Shown in pieces: positions 7,186 to 13,835 of a DNA stretch of 43,861 nucleotides. Numbering within the stretch: position 1 is the first letter of the stretch; every line of letters begins with the position of its first letter. The stretch comes from Bacteroides sp. GTDB taxonomy: Bacteria; Bacteroidota; Bacteroidia; Bacteroidales; Bacteroidaceae. The stretch is from NCBI RefSeq assembly GCF_028690125.1, contig NZ_JAQVBV010000040.1:1-43861 (forward strand), in the 5' to 3' direction. The position numbers and the translations under genes were made by a program. A model generated the notes under the pieces. The model did not search any database. It worked only from the letters and a program-made list of their open reading frames with translations, and was not told the origin of the DNA.

Positions 7186-8121
7186 CTATACATAAGCCCC
7201 TATGTTCTTTATTTCATCGTCTAACTCTTTTATCAGTTCATCGGAAACGGTTACACCTGCTTTGGTTGCCACCTCCTGTATTTTCTTCTTTAATCTGGAG
7301 TAGCATTTTCTATCGTCAAATACTTTAGCTTCTTTCAGTTCTTCCAGAAAGCACGCTATTTGTGTTTGGTCGCTTTGGGTTATCAATCTGGCTACAAACA
7401 CATCAAAAGCATCTGAAACGGTCTTAATCTCATCCATAACATCGGTTTTTATTTGGTTATTCTTTGATATTGCAAAATAGCTTTCTTGGTATCGCTTCAC
7501 CATCAGCCTGTAAAAGGGATTTTCTGATAGTGTGGCTGCTGTAACTTCTGGTACTCCTAACTGTTGAGGCAACCGCCCGTTAATTCTCATCTCATATTTC
7601 AGTAAGTTGGCATCTGTAAAACCATCGGGCAAAACCATGTCTTTAACGGCTGCATCTGCCTTTTTATCATAGAAAGCAAGTATCTTGGGTTGCTGTTTAC
7701 CTTTGGGTTTATAATACAGTGTGCCTACATCAAAGTGATACCTCATTAGCTTAGGCATATCGCCCAACTTTGAAAGATAACTTTCTACCGGATGTGCCAT
7801 TACAAACTGTGTCCCAAATTCCAAACCTGTAACTTTGGCATCATCCAAACCAATATGTAGGCTATCTGATAGTTTTTCTATCGCTTGGGCTGTGTTGTGC
7901 CTATCCAACGGGTAGATATTATTAGGGTAGAGGTATTTAGCCAAACTGCCTACTATTGATATGCCACCTGTGTAGATAGACACTTTCAAACCCTCCAGAC
8001 TGCCAAAGGTGCAAACTTCACCTGTTTCATGGTCTACCTGGTCTTTTGCTCTATCCAGAAACTTGCTTACATCTGGGGTTGCTCTGGTTCTTGCCGTCCA
8101 TAATTTCACCTTATCATACAT
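7186..8121 (-). CDS. Phage/plasmid replication initiator, gene II/X-like (Phage_CRI/G2P type)
   Basis: From ATG 8121 it encodes 311 aa (MYDKVKLW...); the open frame extends to a TTG at 8130 that lies within the leader repeat. The pattern GSLAKYLYPNNIYPLDRHNTAQAIEKLSDSLHIGL, then TGLEFGTQFVMA, TLYYKPKGKQQPKILAFYDKKAD and LLKYEMRIN matches that of filamentous-phage-type replication proteins (CTX-phi RstA and gene II relatives), which nick the origin for rolling-circle replication. I cannot assign the catalytic Tyr with certainty. It sits between a 177-aa unknown gene and small ORFs, with a long non-coding origin candidate further on. The family call rests on motif resemblance. Confidence 0.65.
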   Translation of the reverse strand: MYDKVKLWTARTRATPDVSKFLDRAKDQVDHETGEVCTFGSLEGLKVSIYTGGISIVGSLAKYLYPNNIYPLDRHNTAQAIEKLSDSLHIGLDDAKVTGLEFGTQFVMAHPVESYLSKLGDMPKLMRYHFDVGTLYYKPKGKQQPKILAFYDKKADAAVKDMVLPDGFTDANLLKYEMRINGRLPQQLGVPEVTAATLSENPFYRLMVKRYQESYFAISKNNQIKTDVMDEIKTVSDAFDVFVARLITQSDQTQIACFLEELKEAKVFDDRKCYSRLKKKIQEVATKAGVTVSDELIKELDDEIKNIGAYV

Positions 8122-8162
8122 TGTTACCAAAATTTGGGTACAAACTACATATTATTATAAGA
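8122..8162 (-). repeat. Leader repeat copy 2 upstream of rep
   Basis: A diverged copy of 7139-7183 reading (plus strand) GTTACCAAAATTTGGGTACA, then AACTACATATTATTATAAG. It includes TGGGTACAAA, identical to ten bases of the att core. It fills the 47-base gap between the 177-aa gene and the rep ATG. Confidence 0.6.
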
Positions 8163-8168
8163 GGTTTC

Positions 8169-8702
8169 CTATTTTGCTTGATCTCTCAAAGATTTAATAG
8201 CCTCATCAAAACCTCCCATCATAAGTTGTTTGCAATAGGAAGAAATTAAGACTTTTGCACCCTCCAATACAATCAGCTCTATAATAGTAGGTCTTATCTG
8301 TTCTGGGGCTGTATTGGCGTTCTTGTCTTGGTGGATTATGAAAAGGTAGCCATCATCTTTGTACTCATAGAACGGGTTAGACTTTTGTTTGCTACTGTAT
8401 GCTTTAGCAGCTAAAGGATAACCATAAGCAAAACCACTCAATTTCCCATCTACAAAGTAATCTTTCAGCCCTGTAAAGTTTAGACTATCTTTTGCTTGTA
8501 ATTTCATAGCAGGTGCATTATCTTTCTTGCTGCCACTGTCTTTGCTTACTTGTAGGTACATCGACACTTTACCATCTCTGCCTACTATGTTTTCCATCGG
8601 TGGGAAATAGCTTGCTTGTGCTGTAATCACATACTTAGGGGTTTTGCCGTTACCTGTACAATCTTCCATTCTGGCATAGTAGCGGATATTAGGAGTAATC
8701 AT
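8169..8702 (-). CDS. Hypothetical 177-aa element protein between xis and rep
   Basis: Starts MITPNIRYYARMEDCTGNGK, with a strong Shine-Dalgarno upstream (complement of CACCTCC). Its ATG overlaps the excisionase stop (ATGA), so the two are translationally coupled. The protein is soluble, beta-rich in the first 110 residues and helical at the end. In ssDNA phages a small DNA-binding protein often lies next to the gene II-like initiator, so a ssDNA-binding role is conceivable, but I see no diagnostic motif. Confidence 0.7.
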   Translation of the reverse strand: MITPNIRYYARMEDCTGNGKTPKYVITAQASYFPPMENIVGRDGKVSMYLQVSKDSGSKKDNAPAMKLQAKDSLNFTGLKDYFVDGKLSGFAYGYPLAAKAYSSKQKSNPFYEYKDDGYLFIIHQDKNANTAPEQIRPTIIELIVLEGAKVLISSYCKQLMMGGFDEAIKSLRDQAK

Positions 8703-8992
8703 AAAGCACCTCCTTTCTGCATACAGTATGCCTGTGCTTTCTGGCTTATCTCGTTACTGGTAGATACCCGGTTGCTTTGTAACCATTGCTCTAACTCCAT
8801 ACGGTTGAAATAACACATTTTGCCCATAGGTTTAAAATGTGGAACTTTACCCATCATTGTGAGTTTATAGAGGTAACTCTTTGAAATACCCATGTATTGG
8901 GCTGCTTCATTGCTTGTTAGTACCTCTTTTGTACAAAAAATAGTGTTTGCCGTTACAAGGTCGGCTACCTGTTTTTGTTCCTCTTTATTCAT
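8699..8992 (-). CDS. xis: Excisionase-family helix-turn-helix protein
   Basis: A 97-aa protein with an HTH_17 (MerR-like excisionase) domain at residues about 22-72: LTSNEAAQYMGISKSYLYKLTMMGKVPHFKP, then GKMCYFNRMELEQWLQSN, the pattern in which the wing residues and the final helix direct binding. It overlaps the 177-aa gene by four bases. It lies next to a cluster of TAGTG repeats (9089-9138) and in the same element as the integrase. Likely roles are DNA bending for excision and/or regulation of the rep operon. Confidence 0.85.
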   Translation of the reverse strand: MNKEEQKQVADLVTANTIFCTKEVLTSNEAAQYMGISKSYLYKLTMMGKVPHFKPMGKMCYFNRMELEQWLQSNRVSTSNEISQKAQAYCMQKGGAL

Positions 8993-9088
8993 GTCTTTTC
9001 ATTTTGAGGTTTCAATAAAAAGACTGTGCACGGTCTTACTATCTCTCTGATAGCAAGGGCAAAATTAGAGGTAAAAGGAAACAAAAAA

Positions 9089-9138
9089 TAGTGCCTCATA
9101 GTGTCACTATTGGTGTCACTACAAAGCACTACTTTTCA
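9089..9138 (-). promoter_or_regulatory. Operator-like TAGTGACAC repeats upstream of xis
   Basis: On the minus strand, TAGTGACAC occurs twice 12 bases apart (complement of 9101-9109 and 9113-9121). A further TAGTG lies about 11 bases upstream, and an inverse CACTATT follows. The cluster sits between the 454-aa gene and xis, about 100 bases before the xis start, and could bind Xis or the S24-like regulator. Confidence 0.5.
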
Positions 9139-9155
9139 TTATTAGGGCTACTTAC

Positions 9156-10520
9156 TCACTCAAATATCTTATCTATTATTTCATATCCTTTTGGTTTTCC
9201 GCTTTTATTGCTTGCATATTGCCCCCTTGCTTTTCCTAATCGGCTTTCTCCAAAAAGAGTGTTTAAGTCGGTTTCTGGAAAATCATTGCCGTTATCTTTT
9301 CCTGTATTATCACGGCAAAACACTAATTCAAGGAAGTAGGCTAATGCAGCTTTGGTTTTTATAGCAGTTCCCATCGAGTAGCCTATATCAGTATTGGTTA
9401 TAATACTTTCCTCAATTGCTTTAGGGAAATACTTTAGTGCTCTTTCCGTTCTTAGTGTCACTGGGAGAAAAGTTTCATTCTCTGATAATGAGGTATCAAG
9501 TGTTTGCTTTGGTTGGGGCTTCCCCGTTGTTTCCTCGTTGTTTGCTCTGTATCTTATTTGTTCCTGTATTGCTTGCCCCGCTTGTGTTGAAAGCAAGTAA
9601 TTACATAGAGGTTTAAGCCATATTTTATCACCATCACCCCAAAGGAAATAACAAAATGACACTTCCTTTTTTAGTAATATATTCATTATCCATTGACCTA
9701 ACATTTCAGCATCTTTATAGCCTTTTTCACCTTTTTCAAGTGATACATTTTCAAACCATGAAATCAGCCCCTGTAATATCAGTATCTGAAAAATCAGTCC
9801 ATGCACAGGTATGGTGTCAAACCATTTAATCTTTTTTCTGATATGGTTTCTTACCTTGTTTGGCTTATCTGTATTCTCTTTTATGAATGTGCAAATCTCT
9901 TTTAAACTTACTAATAGTGCTTTTTTGAAAATAGGTTTATTGAGCACCCCACTAATAACACCATACTTTTGTAAGTCCCTGTAATAAACCTGTAGTCCAT
10001 TGCATTGCACCCCATAAGCATCTATCATTAAGAAATCATCATCATTTTCATCCTCTTTTGGAATATCGCTATGACTGGAAAATATACCATCATCTTTGCA
10101 AAGCTCTTTCTCCCATACTTGATCTAATACGGGTATTAATTCTTTGGAGATAATAATAGATGGGGTTAGAAATATCCATTCATCTGGGGTTGGCTCTTGT
10201 TGAGGCTTGATAAATTTACCTTGTTGTAGTGAAATTTTAATCCCTAATCTCTGTATTTTTTTGCCCTCTATTATTATTTGATTATTTCTTTTGAAAGCCT
10301 TGCAAAAAGCCTCATCAGTACTATGCCCTGTTAATTCAAGGGCTTTATTTATATTGTCCTCATTTTCAGTATAGGGGTGTTGAAGTGTAAAATCTTCCTC
10401 CAGACTATCTAATACTTCAAATACTTTAGCAAACCCATCTCTTGGTAGTTGCTCCTGTTCATCACATAAAGCATCAAACTTGGCTTTAAGTTCTTTGAGT
10501 ATATCTTCCTGTTTACTCAT
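9156..10520 (-). CDS. Unknown 454-aa element protein downstream of the integrase
   Basis: The gene starts five bases after the integrase stop, so the two should be cotranscribed. The protein begins MSKQEDILKELKAKFDALCD, has an acidic linker (PKEDENDDD, about 154-162) and a hydrophobic helix near 262-280 (HGLIFQILILQGLISWF). It ends with a basic segment FGESRLGKARGQYASNKSGKPKGY. I do not recognise a domain with confidence. The C-terminal stretch TKAALAYFLELVFCRDNTG could be a helical regulatory domain. It might be an integration accessory factor or cargo. Confidence 0.75.
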   Translation of the reverse strand: MSKQEDILKELKAKFDALCDEQEQLPRDGFAKVFEVLDSLEEDFTLQHPYTENEDNINKALELTGHSTDEAFCKAFKRNNQIIIEGKKIQRLGIKISLQQGKFIKPQQEPTPDEWIFLTPSIIISKELIPVLDQVWEKELCKDDGIFSSHSDIPKEDENDDDFLMIDAYGVQCNGLQVYYRDLQKYGVISGVLNKPIFKKALLVSLKEICTFIKENTDKPNKVRNHIRKKIKWFDTIPVHGLIFQILILQGLISWFENVSLEKGEKGYKDAEMLGQWIMNILLKKEVSFCYFLWGDGDKIWLKPLCNYLLSTQAGQAIQEQIRYRANNEETTGKPQPKQTLDTSLSENETFLPVTLRTERALKYFPKAIEESIITNTDIGYSMGTAIKTKAALAYFLELVFCRDNTGKDNGNDFPETDLNTLFGESRLGKARGQYASNKSGKPKGYEIIDKIFE

Positions 10521-10525
10521 GAAAA

Positions 10526-11749
10526 TTATAGTTTAAGTTCTGGTAAACTGTTTATAGCATCTTCTTTCAGTCTATCTACTGCACGGGTGTATTTCTCTGT
10601 GTGCTTTAATCCGCTATGCCCTAATAGACTGGCAACCGTTTTTATGTTAGCACCATTATTTAGGATATTCACAGCAAAGGAGTGCCGGGCACAATGCCAA
10701 CTAATATGCTTATTTATTCCTGCTCGTTTAACCCAACGTTTCAAAGACTTTAAGCAGCTTTCATAAGTCGGCAAAGGAAATATAAGGGTACTCTTGTCAC
10801 CGTCTGCTGGTGGCTCTCCTATCAGTGAAAGCAAACCATCATTCAGAGGAATAACTACACCGCTTGCTGCTGAATGCCCTTTTGTCTTGTTTTGCTCAAA
10901 CTTTAGTAACTTATTGGAGTAGTCCACATTCTTGTAAGTAAGTTCCTTTACATCACAGAACCTTAACCCACAGTAAAGGGAAAGGATAAAAGCCCGTCTT
11001 ACATTTGGGTTCTCATTATCATAGTGAGTATTTATTAGCGTTTGCGCTTCTTCCATTGAAAGCACATCTTTTCTTAGTATCTGATCGTCCACTCTAATAG
11101 AAACACCTATACACGGGTTCTTTATCATTGCATCGTGTTCAATGGCATAGTTTATAACTTTCTTGAAACGCTGGTAGATACTCTTTGCACCCTCGCCAAT
11201 GCTCCTACCTTGTAGATACTCTGTGAAAGCTATCATCATATCCTTGTTTAGCTGTTCTGGCTTGATGGATATTACAAACTTGGTATATTCTGGTGTTTCT
11301 GAAAGAAAGTCTTTAAACCTTTGGAGTGCAATCTGCATCATCCTAATATCTGTTTTTGTGTAGCTATCAATGTAAGATTGAAAATAATCCAGAAAGTTAA
11401 TAGATCGGTCTTTCTTCAATCTATACCCCTCTATACTTTCAAGGAGCTCTTGTCCTCTTTCAAATCTGATTTTCTTAGCAAGTTCAAGCATTTCTTTATT
11501 TTGCTGTCTTTCAAGCGGTGTTCTTGGTGCTTGCCAAAGATATAGCTTCAAAGTTTCTCTTTTCCTGTCTTTCTTAGCTACTTCTTTATCTTTAGCCTCA
11601 TTATAAACCATCTTGTAGCCAAAGTAGTAATCAAGAAAGAGGCTTTCTCTACCATCAGATAGAATTTTAGCACCTAACTTAGGGTTGTCGGTATCATCTG
11701 TACTTATCATGTAAGTATTATCAGACCTTATTTCTTTCTTTGCAGCCAT
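10526..11749 (-). CDS. int: Tyrosine recombinase (integrase) of the tRNA-Leu element
   Basis: A 407-aa Bacteroidetes-type phage integrase. It has an N-terminal arm-binding region (DGRESLFLDYYFGYK), a SAM-like core-binding domain (about 115-215, FLDYFQSYIDSYTKTDIRMMQ) and a C-terminal catalytic domain. Catalytic residues are visible: Arg in SLYCGLRFCDVKEL, Lys in NKTKGHSAA, HxxR in HCARHSFAV, His in LLGHSGLKHTEKYT and the nucleophile Tyr of KYT. It is the first gene of the element, about 200 bases from attR. The presence of an arm-binding domain fits the matching GGGTAGCCAAA repeats at both ends. Confidence 0.95.
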   Translation of the reverse strand: MAAKKEIRSDNTYMISTDDTDNPKLGAKILSDGRESLFLDYYFGYKMVYNEAKDKEVAKKDRKRETLKLYLWQAPRTPLERQQNKEMLELAKKIRFERGQELLESIEGYRLKKDRSINFLDYFQSYIDSYTKTDIRMMQIALQRFKDFLSETPEYTKFVISIKPEQLNKDMMIAFTEYLQGRSIGEGAKSIYQRFKKVINYAIEHDAMIKNPCIGVSIRVDDQILRKDVLSMEEAQTLINTHYDNENPNVRRAFILSLYCGLRFCDVKELTYKNVDYSNKLLKFEQNKTKGHSAASGVVIPLNDGLLSLIGEPPADGDKSTLIFPLPTYESCLKSLKRWVKRAGINKHISWHCARHSFAVNILNNGANIKTVASLLGHSGLKHTEKYTRAVDRLKEDAINSLPELKL

Positions 11750-11815
11750 ATCTTAAACTGTTTGTTTATTCCTTTGGTTTCCTATGATTGCAAATATAAC
11801 TATTTATTTTGTTCT

Positions 11816-11839
11816 GGGTAGCCAAAGGGTAGCCAAAAG
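11816..11839 (+). repeat. Right arm-type integrase-binding repeats (candidate)
   Basis: A 24-base block identical to 4197-4220, again two tandem GGGTAGCCAAA units plus AG. It lies about 115 bases inside attR. An inverted near-copy TTGGGCTACCC is at 11885-11895. Confidence 0.65.
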
Positions 11840-11937
11840 TAGTAGAACATAGTCTTTTTTATGAAAATAAGAGAATGTACCTACTTGGGCTACCCGTTGA
11901 TATTCATTCACTTAGTTTCTTATTTTTGCTTTTAACA

Positions 11938-11947
11938 TCTGGGTACA
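11938..11947 (+). repeat. Partial extra att-like copy beside attR
   Basis: TCTGGGTACA repeats ten bases of the att core, 18 bases upstream of the true core copy (TCTGGGTACA at 11956-11965). It may be a relic of an earlier integration or an accessory recombinase site. Confidence 0.6.
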
Positions 11948-11952
11948 GTATT

Positions 11953-11967
11953 GGGTCTGGGTACAAA
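11953..11967 (+). repeat. attR core of the tRNA-Leu integrative element
   Basis: GGGTCTGGGTACAAA, identical to 4138-4152. Sequence to the right contains the probable original tRNA-Leu terminator, which supports this as the chromosome-side junction. Confidence 0.9.
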
Positions 11968-11968
11968 T

Positions 11969-12008
11969 AAAAAGCTAAGTGTTGAATAATCAATCACTTA
12001 GCTTTTTT
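11969..12008 (+). terminator. Displaced chromosomal terminator of tRNA-Leu
   Basis: AAAAAGCTAAGTG (11969-11981) and CACTTAGCTTTTT (11995-12007) form a perfect 13-bp stem with T-rich sequence after it. It begins two bases after attR. Before integration it would have been just downstream of tRNA-Leu. Confidence 0.85.
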
Positions 12009-12096
12009 CTTTTGTTTAAATCCCCCCACTTTCCCCACATCTACAAAATCATTGTAAGAAAATAGGATCAACGTAAAACTCTGAGGGATTTTCATT

Positions 12097-12417
12097 TTAT
12101 GCATATAATTTAGTAAGTCTGTATAAAAAGAACGCTTTATCTCTGACTCCCCTAAACTGTGCTCTGAAAGCTTTGATCTTTGCATTAAAAGATTCTGCCG
12201 CTGCATTTGTTGCCCTTCTTTCAAAGAAGTTGATATATTCAGATAATGTGTTTGTATAGAGTGTGCCACCCTTCCAAAGGTAAGGAATCCCGATTTATCT
12301 ACTTCATCATACCATCTTGCAAGTCTTGTCAAAGCAATATCCTTAAACTTACACTGATGATAGATTAAGCCTAACCGCATAGCCAGATAATATCCTTTCT
12401 TTATATCGGGATATTCT
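12097..12417 (-). pseudogene. Degenerate ISL3/ISAon1-like transposase C-terminus (copy 2)
   Basis: The minus strand encodes EYPDIKKGYYLAMRLGLIYHQ through HYL. After a one-base frame change near 12240 it encodes EYINFFERRATNAAAESFNAKIKAFRAQFRGVRDKAFFLYRLTKLYA and a stop. The second part closely matches the C-terminus of the adjacent copy (NAFAESFNAKIKAFRTQFRGVRD). The 5' end stops exactly at the terminal repeat of the neighbouring IS relic at 12418. It is therefore truncated and frameshifted. Confidence 0.85.
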
Positions 12418-13161
12418 GGGTCAGTTCGAAAACCGTGTGGGAATGTTAAATCTAAGCGACTATTTTGCACAATCTAAAAATAAAGAATGGAATATCCCTT
12501 ACTCCTCTGAATTGTGTTCTAAAAGCTTTAATTTTTGCATTGAATGATTCTGCAAATGCATTTGTTTTCCTGTTAATAAAGTAGTTTAGTATTGTTTCAT
12601 AATAATTCTGCATGGTATTGGTTACGGTTCTGAAACATCCGTATCCCAGTTTTTCGATTTTATTGTACCACAAGGCCAGCTTCCCACGTGCTACATCCTT
12701 GTCGTAGTACTTTTTATAGATCGTTGTCAACTCCATAGCTAGATCGTAGAGGGATTTCAATTCCGGATAGTATTCGAATATGATTTCGGCACGTATTCTT
12801 TGTGATTCTGTCCATTTAGTAAAATGCTTGACAAGTATATGTTTGGCTCTTGCCAGCAGCTGCTTACGGGTATCACCATTAGTATGACGAAACGGAACAT
12901 ACTCTATATTTTGCTCTCTGCACCGCTGGATTTCATCGTTCTCAAGGTCTCGTGCCATCCAGCGATAAGATATCCGGAGTTCATCGATTGCCTCATAGAA
13001 AAACTTCTGTACATGAAACCGGTCATTTGTCATAGTGGCATTGGGAAAAACTGATTAGACAATCCTCATCATGGTCGGTGAGAGATCTTAAAATCTAACC
13101 GCAAAGATAGCACACTTTTACTTATCTACATAAACCACCCACACGGTTTTCGGATTGATCC
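12418..13161 (-). mobile_element. Internally deleted ISL3/ISAon1-like insertion sequence relic
   Basis: A 24-bp imperfect inverted repeat (21/24 identical, core CGAAAACCGTGTGGG) lies at 12418-12441 and 13138-13161. It encloses a broken transposase and abuts the truncated transposase of copy 2, so it looks inserted into that older element. No target duplication is visible at the ends. At 744 bp it is far shorter than an intact ISL3-family element, and the N-terminal part of the transposase is missing. Confidence 0.55.
12452..13087 (-). pseudogene. Degenerate ISL3/ISAon1-like transposase (copy 1)
   Basis: In frame from 13087 the minus strand reads DLSPTMMRIV, stop (TAA, 13055-13057), SVFPNATMTNDRFHVQKFFYEAIDELR and on to NAFAESFNAKIKAFRTQFRGVRDIPFFIFRLCKIVA. 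DLSP and DRFHVQ are hallmarks of the DDE_Tnp_ISL3 catalytic domain. The N-terminal zinc-binding and HTH parts are missing and there is an in-frame stop, so it cannot make an active transposase. The open part begins at the internal ATG at 13033. Confidence 0.85.
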
Positions 13162-13220
13162 GGTTCAAGGCTTCACAGAAGAAAGGTTTCAGCTTTATGT
13201 TTTAATAACAAAGAGGTTGA

Positions 13221-13718
13221 GATATAAGTAAACTTAAATATCACTATGCTTATGATGAGAATGTCGGTATTATAGACATTCCTAACGTACTTTCCGAATA
13301 TAGATGTAATCATTGGCTTCATTGTATTTCATGTGGGGCGGAGATGATTGCCAAACTTGAAGATAAGAATACATATCATTTTGCACATAAAAGTGGAGAT
13401 GATTCTTGTTGTAGTGAAACATATCTGCATAGGTTAGGTAAGTTGTTGTTAAGGAAGAAGATTGATGAATTTTCTACTTTTAAAATAAAGTATTTGCATG
13501 ATATAAGATGTAAGCAACAATCTTCTTGTATTTTTTGTGCAACACAGAGTGTAATGCAAGCTTATGAGGTATTTGACTTAAAAAAGTACTATAATATTTG
13601 TGCGAAAGAACAGAAAGTATTTGATTATAGAGCTGATTTGTTATTGTCTGATAGTACAGGCAAATATGAAAGATTGTGTATTGAGAAAAATAATGAGAAT
13701 ATCACAAAACAGTTTTAA
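13221..13718 (+). pseudogene. Truncated CoiA-like competence-family protein
   Basis: The frame is open from 13221 but has no ATG before 13344. It encodes LKYHYAYDENVGIIDIPNV, a Cys pair HCISCGAEMIAKLE, HFAHKSGDDSCCSETYLHRLGKLLL and further Cys pairs (CKQQSSCIFC). This is the N-terminal zinc-ribbon and HFAH motif of CoiA-like nuclease-family proteins. It ends RLCIEKNNENITKQF, where intact members continue into the nuclease core. The N-terminus abuts IS debris. It is probably a relic with lost start and lost C-terminus. Confidence 0.65.
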
Positions 13719-13835
13719 AATATTTCTGAATAGATAAATAATGCAAAAATGACACTTTTTTCTATAGTATGCAATTAACTTTTGGCTATTAATAAGGTCA
13801 TATATACATTATTCATTTAACATGATATTTAGAAT

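Larger units (their letters stand above)
4138..11967 (-). mobile_element. Integrative element of about 7.8 kb in tRNA-Leu (cryptic or satellite-like, with gene II-type Rep)
   Basis: A 15-bp direct repeat bounds the element. Its integrase lies next to attR and an excisionase is present. All ORFs are on the minus strand, in order: integrase, 454-aa unknown, excisionase, 177-aa unknown, gene II/X-like Rep, 93-aa unknown, terminase-small-subunit-like protein, 134-aa unknown, about 720 bp non-coding, S24-like protein, 74-aa unknown. Several starts carry strong Shine-Dalgarno sequences, unlike the surrounding chromosome. No relaxase, coupling protein, capsid, Zot/pI ATPase or antibiotic resistance gene was found. 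The Rep type suggests rolling-circle, ssDNA-phage-like replication. Whether it moves by itself or with a helper is unknown. Confidence 0.88.

Noticed and set aside
4138..11967. Idea that the element is a conjugative or mobilisable NBU-type transposon
   Set aside because: No MobA/relaxase, TraG/VirD4 or tra genes can be seen; the only replication gene resembles phage gene II/X proteins.
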